Positions 46,151 to 53,476 of a stretch of DNA of 64,000 nt are shown in pieces. A program made the position numbers and the translations under genes. The notes below the pieces were generated by a model that was not told the DNA's origin, searched no databases, and saw only the letters and a program-made list of their open reading frames with translations. Each line of letters starts with the position of its first letter. The stretch's first letter is position 1. The DNA comes from Eunapius fragilis (lineage: Eukaryota; Porifera; Demospongiae; Spongillida; Spongillidae): assembly GCA_963681505.1 (NCBI GenBank), contig OY811982.1:7325272-7389271 (forward strand). The letters are read 5' to 3'.

Positions 46151-49100
46151 ATGGCTGCATGCGTGGTAAATGCAAGTGATGAAGATAGCAACGACTGTGT
46201 ACGAAGTACCTACGAAAGCGAAGTCGCCATCTACCTATCCCTCAGGGAGCAGAAATTGAAGCAGCTGGACAAGGCTCTGAATGCAGCAGTTTCTCAAGCA
46301 CAGAAGGAGGATGTGTTTCGCGAGTATCTTGTTAGCTGTAACAACGAGAAGAAAAGCGATTTTATATTCGATTTTAAAGGAGGGTGTAATGAGAAGTGGG
46401 AAGCTTCCCTTAACCAGTATTTAGTGGTACGGTCCACTATAGCGAACAAGCATGGATGCATCCACATCTTGGATGGGTACTGTCAGTCATTTAAAGACCA
46501 GATGCAGCCAGGCTCAGGGCTCCGGATGCAACCACTGGATGAAATCATGTGTGCCAATTGCACTCCAAAGATCGGGTCACCAACCAGGTACGGTGTTGCT
46601 AGGTGTGAGAAGCCAGGGATGATAGACTGTTCTGAAGGGTGCCGCCTGGTGAAATATTGCTCCCGGAGATGCCAGAAGAAGCATTCACCAGCACATAAGG
46701 TTGATTGCAAGTCAAGGTATGCTGAGACAGCATGGCTGAAGGGCAGTAAGTATGATATGACTGCAGAGGATGCCAGTGGGGAGCCCCAGATTGTGGATCG
46801 ACGATTTCATTCAAAGGCAATCCAGTTTCCGTCCAGTGCCACGAGCCTCCCAACACCATGCAGTGCATGCCTGGCTGAGAGTGGGGACCTGAGTGACATG
46901 GTGTATTCGATCCTGAGTGTTCCAGATGGATATGAGGGCGAGGTCACCCTGCATCTCAACCATGCATCACCTAACATAGCTTTCCGCAACCTGCTATCAC
47001 TGCTAGCCATGGGCACTCTTGGAGAGTTGATTTGCGACATGCTTATACAATTATGGTATTCAGTCGCAATGACTTGCGATCAAATTGAGATCATCACTAA
47101 AATGCTGGAAGAGCTAGTGCAAGGCTCTGACGGAAAGGTGACAAACAGTCCGTACAGTGCATCTTTGCCAAAACTGCCACATGTCATGCTCACAGTAGAC
47201 CTTGATCAGAAACATTGGTTTGTGATGCTCACCGAGAATAGATTGGAATCATCACGACATATTGGAAAGTGCATGGAAGATCGGAATAAGTATTTGTTCA
47301 GCTCTCAAGGCAAAAAATACGCCGTTGAAATGCTCACTGCACTGTCCCCTCACCAGAGAGTCTCGTGGGACAAATTCGCAAAGCATGGTATGTTGCTCCC
47401 TCTAGGAGCATTCAATGCTCACCACAATGTGCAGAACCCATTGCTGTTCGATGTTGATAATCGCTGGAGGCCAGAAAGTCAGCTTGATCCTCTACAGTGC
47501 TGGCCGAGGGCTGAGATAATTGCAGCAGGGGAGAAGTGTCACGTACCCAGCAATGACATTTATGGTGCATTGTTCTTCCTTATTCGGCAGAAGCTCTCTG
47601 AGTGCACCCAGAAGCTAAGCAAGCACAGGTTTCACATCATAGTCACCTGCTATGAGCCAGGTGCCCTTGTGCATCGACTTCAACAATCCAAGACAGCAAT
47701 ACACTATATCTCAGGGGTGGATGCTACACAACTGCAGTATGCACATTCAGACGACCAGGAACTCTCAGCCCTCAGTGTTAGGGCTCTGAAGGAGATCATT
47801 CAGGATGCAGGGCTATCATTAGAAGGATGCCTGGAGAAGAGTGATCTCGTGGATCGTGCTGCCTTGATTCTTGGACGTGCTGCACCATCCGATGGTAAAT
47901 ATTCCGCTGCAGCAGACACAACATTGCCACCCACACAACAACAACCCAACGAGACATGCGAGCAGAGAAGGTTCATAGAGGCTCGAGCAAGCCTTCATCC
48001 TCCTGATATCCTTGCTGTCTGGTACCTTGCCCAGCATGGTGATACAACATGGATGAAGAAAGGTGCTGAGAAGTCGATTCCTGAATGCCTTGCCCTCTAT
48101 GGCTGGTATCAACTATGCTATTGTACATCTGAGAATGCACTAAGTGCCTTATCACATCTGCAGCGAGCAAATGACATGAAGAATGCGTATGGACTACTTT
48201 ACTGGGGTTTGGTCATGGATTGTGCGTACGGTGACACCTCTGATGCTTGCACTGTGGCGTGGACCTGCTACCATGAGTCTGCATGCCTCGGAAATGAGGA
48301 TGGAATGTTTAATGTCGCACATGTCTTGGCAGCTCGTGGAGATCACAAACAGGCAGTTGTGTGGTGGAAAAAAGCGCAGCAGCATGGGCCTTCATTGTTC
48401 GAGCTGTATCGCTGTTACCATCATGGGTATGGCTGCACACAAGATGATCTGGAAGCGAGGAAGTACTTGCAGCAGGCTGCTGATGAAGGCTATGGCCCTG
48501 CATGTGCTACCTTGAGTGAGTGGTATTGTTCTGGCTGGGATAATGTACTCCGTAAGAACCCAGAGAAACAAGCGTATTGGTGCAAGCAGGCCACCATCTC
48601 ATCAGAGAAGCATATCTATATAGACCCCTTGCGGAGCTTACTTGGGACAAATGCCACTCCAGCCTGGTGGAAGTCCCTAAGAACAGTGGTGGAGTTGATG
48701 GAACCAAGTGGTGGAGAAACCAAGTCTGAGAGCAAAGCAAGTGCTGAAGCAGAAGACACATTTGACACATGGAAGTTTGAAGCAGTGAAATTCATCATGC
48801 AAATGAATCCTACACTGCCCAATTGTAATGGCATGGGTGACTTCAGTTCAACTCCACCGCATCATTCATTCCTTCTGAGAGCAGAGAGGCTGGCCCTAAC
48901 ATCAGATGAACGGCTGCATCTGCAGGGCATCGTGCAGGAGATCACAGACCTTCTGACCCGCAGCAGAGTGATCAGCTCGGTGGAAATATGTGGATCGTTT
49001 GGAAAAGGCACTGCTGTAAGTGGTTGTGCTGATCTTGACATGGTGGCAATAACTGCGAAATGCTTTGAGAGCAATATGTACCTGTCCCTGCAGCACCATA

Positions 49101-52100
49101 TAGCCACTCTGCTCAAAGACCTCAAGGTGGATATAAAGCATAAGCCACTTGCTGTATCCTTCACATACAAGAATGTGGGGATTGATGTGGTACTAGCTAG
49201 CCCTAACATTGAACCCCTTTCACAGTGTTACCTTCCACCACGACCACGCTTCTTTCGTAGGCCCTCGTTATCTGTTCAAGAGTGCGCCTTCCTTCGTGCA
49301 CAGCCCCCTCTGTTTGGTGCTGTTGTACGACTATTGAAGAACTGGCGAGCAAGTGCAGAGAACTGGCCTCATCATAGCAAGCCACGTTCCTATTTACTGG
49401 AACTCATTGCACTAGCAGCGGTTCAGAAAGTCAATGCCTCGCAGTTATCTGAAGAAAATGTTCGCGGTGGCTTTGTTACTTCACTTGAGTTGCTGCTGCA
49501 GGTAATCAGTGGCAATCTGACGCTATACTGGGTTGACAACTACCCTGAATATAGCATCCAGTTTGAGAACCATGATGGTCCAATCGTGGTGGATCCCTTT
49601 GATCCTACAAACAACTTGGCTGGGCTGCCTCAGATCCAGGATTGGCGTCCCCTGAGCCAGCTGGCTGAGCAGACCCTCATTGCTATAAGAGATCACAACC
49701 TCGTGCAGAGAGTCATCCATATTACACCAACTGCTGAGCAAAGTGTGTCTGCTATCTCTCCCCAGTATAGGTTTTCTTGCTTCGTTCTCAGGGCAGAGCA
49801 GTTTATAAGAGCTGGCAATCTGGAGGAAGCACTGGAAGCTTTGAGAGCTGCATCACAGATTGACACCTCAAACATGAAACTGCAAAGCATGTGGTATGAG
49901 TGCATCACACAGCTGTTTGACGAAGAATGTGGCGCAAAGCAATCATCATTGACAGAAGCTGAGTTGCTTTTGAGATTGAAGGATGCTGTTGTGGATGCCG
50001 AACCAGTGTCCCGATTTGGGAAGGAAGTGAAGAAAGTGTTTGCCCAACCAGCGAAAGCACCTGATTACATCACTAAGGACACGGGTGCATGCGAGGAGAT
50101 GGACATCCCATTCTCAACTTACATGCGTTCGCGTGATGAGGTTGATAGTGACTTGTCGGAAGAGGAAGACATCCCGCGAATGGCGAAGCTTTTCCCAGAG
50201 CCCAGTGAAAACAATCTCTACACTCCACTAATCACCAGTGTAGTCTGGAAATCAGCTTGTAAGGATGGAAAGTACAAAGCGTGGTTGATTTTGAGGCGAA
50301 AAACCGACAAGATGCCTTCAAAAGAGCAACGAGATATGTACACGAGGGCTAGTCTGCAGTATGTGTTGGCACATGATGCACTTTGTGTGGGTAAGGATGT
50401 TATTGGCCTTGACCGTTTGACAGCTTCCATCCTGGCAATAGCTCAAACTGTACTGTATCCTGAGTTACCTGCCCTCGCCCTCGCTGCTGCTAAAGGAGTG
50501 TTGAAAGAAGTTTCTTCAGAGATGCAGGTCTTACCTCACTGTGGCCTCAGTCTACAAGTAGCAGCCAGCATTGTCCAAGTTCGGATGCATGTGATGATGC
50601 AGGCATGGCCCAAGGCTAGGGAAGCTCTGAAGCCTCTATTGAAACGAGATGACTTGTGTAGTCGAGCTGATGTTTGTCATTATGTTGGTGGTAGCCTTAT
50701 CTGGACAGGTGATCTCGATGCTGCAATATTATGGCTTGAACGAGGGATTGCAGCAGACCCCACTTTCCATATCAATTTCTATGCACTTGGGTATGCAATT
50801 ATTCACTCGAAGTCGACAAATGAAGCCGACCCAGAGCGAAAGTCACTCATCATGAAGACTGCAGAGAAGCATTTGTGGCAGTACATCAAGCAAGGGGTGC
50901 CAGAAGACAAAAAGCGCTGTGATGTGATGTACTTACTGGTCAATGTGTCTTTACTTTCTTTGAAATTTCAGGAGGCTCACCACATATTGGAGATGGCTAT
51001 TGAGGCAGATATCAGGCGCACTCAGATATACAATGAACCGAGCAACTGTGGTGCTAAGATGTCTCTGCTGATGATTGCAACCGAAATGGAGCACTTAGCG
51101 AAGGTAAATGGAGCTATGCAAAATGATGATCCTGAGATAAATCTTTTTTATGACACTCTGAAAACAAAACTGTGTGGAAATCCACTCCTGATTGATCTCA
51201 ATATTGCAAAACAACTAAAGAATGTGTCGAGTGTAGGCCTGCATACCATGAGGGATAACGTTTCTCAGAGAATGACCACATCTTTTTGGAGTGGTGACAA
51301 ATCGGAGTCTGAATTAGCTGCTAGCATTCTGAAGAAACTGACACAAAGTAAAGACAGTGATGATAGTGTTGGCAGGAAAGATGATGTGAATGAAGAGCAG
51401 GGGGAGAAGAAGAAGGGCATGCAACATATTGTGGTGGACTGCGAAGGGTCTGGTGAATTCCTTTCATTGGGGGAAGCACTCAGGAGTGGTTGCATTACCA
51501 CTGGCACAGTGATTACAATGAAAGGAGGCACATACAAGGAGACCATAGGCCTTTGCGTTGTGCATGAACACCTCACCATAAGAGCAGATTGCAGTAAAGA
51601 GAAGGTCGTTATCAAGTCATATGCTGGAATCCTAGTGGAGGCCAGTCATGTGACCCTGTCAGGGTTATCGGTGGACCTTTTGAGTCCCAAGAGTTACGAT
51701 GGTGTTGAAGAACTGGGTGGTCACGCCATCCATGTACGAGCAGGCACAGCCGTGGTGCTGGAAAACTGCGATGCTATTAGTGCGACAGGTGCGGCAATGG
51801 TTGTAGGGGACATAGTGCAGTCTAATGAGATCGAGGTCACAATGGTGATGTGCAACGCAAGATCAAGTGTTGGCAATGCGATTATTTGTGAGGGTTCCCA
51901 CACCAAGGTGCAGCTGCAGCAGTGCAATGGCACTCACTCCAAAAACGGGCTTGAGGTGCGAATGGGTGCCACAGCTCATGTGAGAAGCTCACACTTTTCT
52001 TGTAACAAGAATTCTGGCGTGCTCATATGGCAACATGCAAGTCCAGAAACAGTTGTTGGACCAGATAACATCGTCCAGGACAATCAAGGTTCAGGAGCCC

Positions 52101-53476
52101 TGCTGGCAGCACAGGGCATTCATTTTCATCATAACAAGGTCACTGGGAATAAGCTTTATGGGGTAACTGTCCAGGCTGATCCCTCCCCTGGTTTCAAAGA
52201 TGTCGAGGTGAAGATAGAAGGCTGTGAACTCTTTCATAACGGCTTGGGTGGAGTCCAATTTTGTGAGGGAACGTGTGGTGTCATCTCTGGTTGCCACATA
52301 AAGAAGAACAATCAATGTGGCATCATGGTGGGCATGGGTGTGGAGAAGTTGGCCATTGCAGGAAACCGAATCCAAGGCAATTACTCCCATCAAGAAACCG
52401 GCATTGTGATGAGGGGCAGGGCAAAAGTGGCAGACAATAACAAGTTCAGCAACAATAAACTGACTCCTGAAAAGACTGAAGAGTATTTGAAGACAATGCA
52501 GGAAGTAAACTTCATGCAAGCAATAAAAGAAAAAGATTTCATTGTGGTGAATGATCATCAAAAAAGGCATGTAGGTCAGAGGCGACGTGACATTTTAATG
52601 GGCAAACAGATGGCTCCTCATCTATTTGGACGACTTCAGTGTGCCAAGTGTGGTGCTGAAGGCGGGCCTCGCAAGAAGATGGTGCCTTGTGTCAAATGCT
52701 ATGAAGTGGTGTACTGCTCCACGCAATGTCTTAAAGCAGATGCCAATCAACATCAAGAGTCTTGTGATCCAGTCCTGTTCTATGAGTCCCTTGATGGAAA
52801 GGAGATAAGCATTGATACAGAACACCTGCAGCGTATGCAAGCAGAGCGAGAGAATGCAGGCATGGTGTGTGCCTACTGCAACGCCATCGCAAACAAAGAG
52901 CCTTTCAAGAAGTGTGCCAAATGCAGACATGCTGCCTACTGTTCAAAAGAATGTCAGATAAAGCATTGGCCTGTCCACAAAGCTGTGTGCAGCCAGAAGA
53001 CACAGACGAAGTCGGTGGTATCGCTGTCTTCCTCAGTTGTCACCGTGAAAGCCACCACTCAGAATCCAAACGAAACCAATTGTACGTCCAAGAGAGGCAC
53101 AGTCCTGCGATTTAATTCATATATGGGTCCAGATGGCAGTGTAAGGATTGAGGACCCAGTGGGCGTGTTTCAGTTGTCGAGTGATGCAGTGCCAATGGTT
53201 ATCAAGATACAAGGGAGCGAGGATGGCCTCATCAAGAAAAATACCCACCTAATGTTTTATAACGAGAATAGGAGTGTGAGTGGGTGGATTCAAGCTGCCA
53301 TGAACACCACAGGGGAATTTAAAGATGCTTACACCCTTATATGTGACACAATCATGCAGCGTGGGGATACAGGTCGGTGGGGTGGCAAGAAGGGCTACTT
53401 CCAGGCGGTGGTTCAGAGGGACATGGAGGTGAAGGTGAATTGTGGGGATCTGGTTGCTGAGAATATTGAGTGGTGA
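46151..53476 (+). CDS. giant MYND-Sel1-OAS nucleotidyltransferase-TPR-beta-helix-MYND2 protein (copy B, intact)
   Basis: A 2,441-codon frame with no intron. I chose ATG 46151 because similarity to copy A starts there; the frame stays open 86 codons further to ATG 45893, but copy A has no such extension. Domains, by residue: MYND 134-186; DUF4470-like 250-510 (LHLNHASPN, LWYSVAM, NDIYGALFF); SAP-like 537-575 (GCLEKSDLVDR); Sel1/TPR-type repeats 617-817; OAS nucleotidyltransferase about 905-1020 and OAS1_C 1039-1180; TPR-like helices about 1,215-1,660; parallel beta-helix 1757-2103; MYND 2164-2205 and 2240-2280; conserved C-terminus to ENIEW. OAS enzymes make 2'-5'-linked oligoadenylates when bound to dsRNA; MYND fingers bind peptides; beta-helices of the FBXO11/SHCBP1 type bind ligands or proteins. 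A cytosolic or nuclear sensor is inferred; no signal peptide or membrane segment is seen after 46151. Confidence 0.9.
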   Translation: MAACVVNASDEDSNDCVRSTYESEVAIYLSLREQKLKQLDKALNAAVSQAQKEDVFREYLVSCNNEKKSDFIFDFKGGCNEKWEASLNQYLVVRSTIANKHGCIHILDGYCQSFKDQMQPGSGLRMQPLDEIMCANCTPKIGSPTRYGVARCEKPGMIDCSEGCRLVKYCSRRCQKKHSPAHKVDCKSRYAETAWLKGSKYDMTAEDASGEPQIVDRRFHSKAIQFPSSATSLPTPCSACLAESGDLSDMVYSILSVPDGYEGEVTLHLNHASPNIAFRNLLSLLAMGTLGELICDMLIQLWYSVAMTCDQIEIITKMLEELVQGSDGKVTNSPYSASLPKLPHVMLTVDLDQKHWFVMLTENRLESSRHIGKCMEDRNKYLFSSQGKKYAVEMLTALSPHQRVSWDKFAKHGMLLPLGAFNAHHNVQNPLLFDVDNRWRPESQLDPLQCWPRAEIIAAGEKCHVPSNDIYGALFFLIRQKLSECTQKLSKHRFHIIVTCYEPGALVHRLQQSKTAIHYISGVDATQLQYAHSDDQELSALSVRALKEIIQDAGLSLEGCLEKSDLVDRAALILGRAAPSDGKYSAAADTTLPPTQQQPNETCEQRRFIEARASLHPPDILAVWYLAQHGDTTWMKKGAEKSIPECLALYGWYQLCYCTSENALSALSHLQRANDMKNAYGLLYWGLVMDCAYGDTSDACTVAWTCYHESACLGNEDGMFNVAHVLAARGDHKQAVVWWKKAQQHGPSLFELYRCYHHGYGCTQDDLEARKYLQQAADEGYGPACATLSEWYCSGWDNVLRKNPEKQAYWCKQATISSEKHIYIDPLRSLLGTNATPAWWKSLRTVVELMEPSGGETKSESKASAEAEDTFDTWKFEAVKFIMQMNPTLPNCNGMGDFSSTPPHHSFLLRAERLALTSDERLHLQGIVQEITDLLTRSRVISSVEICGSFGKGTAVSGCADLDMVAITAKCFESNMYLSLQHHIATLLKDLKVDIKHKPLAVSFTYKNVGIDVVLASPNIEPLSQCYLPPRPRFFRRPSLSVQECAFLRAQPPLFGAVVRLLKNWRASAENWPHHSKPRSYLLELIALAAVQKVNASQLSEENVRGGFVTSLELLLQVISGNLTLYWVDNYPEYSIQFENHDGPIVVDPFDPTNNLAGLPQIQDWRPLSQLAEQTLIAIRDHNLVQRVIHITPTAEQSVSAISPQYRFSCFVLRAEQFIRAGNLEEALEALRAASQIDTSNMKLQSMWYECITQLFDEECGAKQSSLTEAELLLRLKDAVVDAEPVSRFGKEVKKVFAQPAKAPDYITKDTGACEEMDIPFSTYMRSRDEVDSDLSEEEDIPRMAKLFPEPSENNLYTPLITSVVWKSACKDGKYKAWLILRRKTDKMPSKEQRDMYTRASLQYVLAHDALCVGKDVIGLDRLTASILAIAQTVLYPELPALALAAAKGVLKEVSSEMQVLPHCGLSLQVAASIVQVRMHVMMQAWPKAREALKPLLKRDDLCSRADVCHYVGGSLIWTGDLDAAILWLERGIAADPTFHINFYALGYAIIHSKSTNEADPERKSLIMKTAEKHLWQYIKQGVPEDKKRCDVMYLLVNVSLLSLKFQEAHHILEMAIEADIRRTQIYNEPSNCGAKMSLLMIATEMEHLAKVNGAMQNDDPEINLFYDTLKTKLCGNPLLIDLNIAKQLKNVSSVGLHTMRDNVSQRMTTSFWSGDKSESELAASILKKLTQSKDSDDSVGRKDDVNEEQGEKKKGMQHIVVDCEGSGEFLSLGEALRSGCITTGTVITMKGGTYKETIGLCVVHEHLTIRADCSKEKVVIKSYAGILVEASHVTLSGLSVDLLSPKSYDGVEELGGHAIHVRAGTAVVLENCDAISATGAAMVVGDIVQSNEIEVTMVMCNARSSVGNAIICEGSHTKVQLQQCNGTHSKNGLEVRMGATAHVRSSHFSCNKNSGVLIWQHASPETVVGPDNIVQDNQGSGALLAAQGIHFHHNKVTGNKLYGVTVQADPSPGFKDVEVKIEGCELFHNGLGGVQFCEGTCGVISGCHIKKNNQCGIMVGMGVEKLAIAGNRIQGNYSHQETGIVMRGRAKVADNNKFSNNKLTPEKTEEYLKTMQEVNFMQAIKEKDFIVVNDHQKRHVGQRRRDILMGKQMAPHLFGRLQCAKCGAEGGPRKKMVPCVKCYEVVYCSTQCLKADANQHQESCDPVLFYESLDGKEISIDTEHLQRMQAERENAGMVCAYCNAIANKEPFKKCAKCRHAAYCSKECQIKHWPVHKAVCSQKTQTKSVVSLSSSVVTVKATTQNPNETNCTSKRGTVLRFNSYMGPDGSVRIEDPVGVFQLSSDAVPMVIKIQGSEDGLIKKNTHLMFYNENRSVSGWIQAAMNTTGEFKDAYTLICDTIMQRGDTGRWGGKKGYFQAVVQRDMEVKVNCGDLVAENIEW
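46550..46708 (+). other. MYND-type zinc finger 1 of copy B
   Basis: Residues 134-186: CANC, then cysteines in VARC, MIDC and EGC, KYCSRRC, H in KKHSPAH and a last C in KVDC. The spacing between the second and third cysteine pair is longer than in canonical MYND fingers because of the inserted IGSPTRYG stretch. Confidence 0.8.
48040..48600 (+). other. Sel1/TPR-type repeats of copy B
   Basis: Residues about 631-817. Alternating helices with AAxxG-type turns: NEDGMFNVAHVLAARGD, AVVWWKKAQQHG, LEARKYLQQAADEGYGPA and KQAYWCKQA. Sel1-like repeats usually scaffold protein complexes. All of this from residue 728 on is absent from copy A. Confidence 0.7.
48860..49690 (+). other. OAS-family nucleotidyltransferase core and OAS1_C domain of copy B
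   Basis: The GS motif lies at residues 948-949 (CGSFGKGTAVSGCADLDM), the paired aspartates at 961 and 963, and the third aspartate at 1012 (GIDVVLASP). The OAS-specific C-terminal domain follows: RLLKNWRASAENW, SYLLELIALAA, GFVTSLELLLQV, LTLYWVDNY, DPFDPTNNLAG and DWRPLSQLAEQ, each with a counterpart in vertebrate OAS1. With all three metal-binding residues in place, catalysis is plausible. I could not judge the RNA-binding residues or product linkage. Confidence 0.88.
51419..52460 (+). other. right-handed parallel beta-helix of copy B
   Basis: Residues 1757-2103. Starts VVDCEGSGEFLSLGEAL, a pectin-lyase-like first coil, then repeated short-strand coils with Asn/Gly ladders (GTAVVLENCDA, HSKNGLEVRMG, NNQCGIMVGMG, GNRIQGN). 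The pattern is that of the Beta_helix/FBXO11-SHCBP1 family. No catalytic residue set of a polysaccharide lyase is evident. Confidence 0.8.
52640..52990 (+). other. MYND-type zinc fingers 2 and 3 of copy B
   Basis: Finger 2, residues 2164-2205: CAKCG, PCVKC, VYCSTQC, H and ESC. Finger 3, residues 2240-2280: CAYC, KKCAKC, AYCSKECQIKHWPVHKAVC. Both are complete, and finger 3 is a textbook MYND sequence. Copy A keeps both. Confidence 0.92.
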
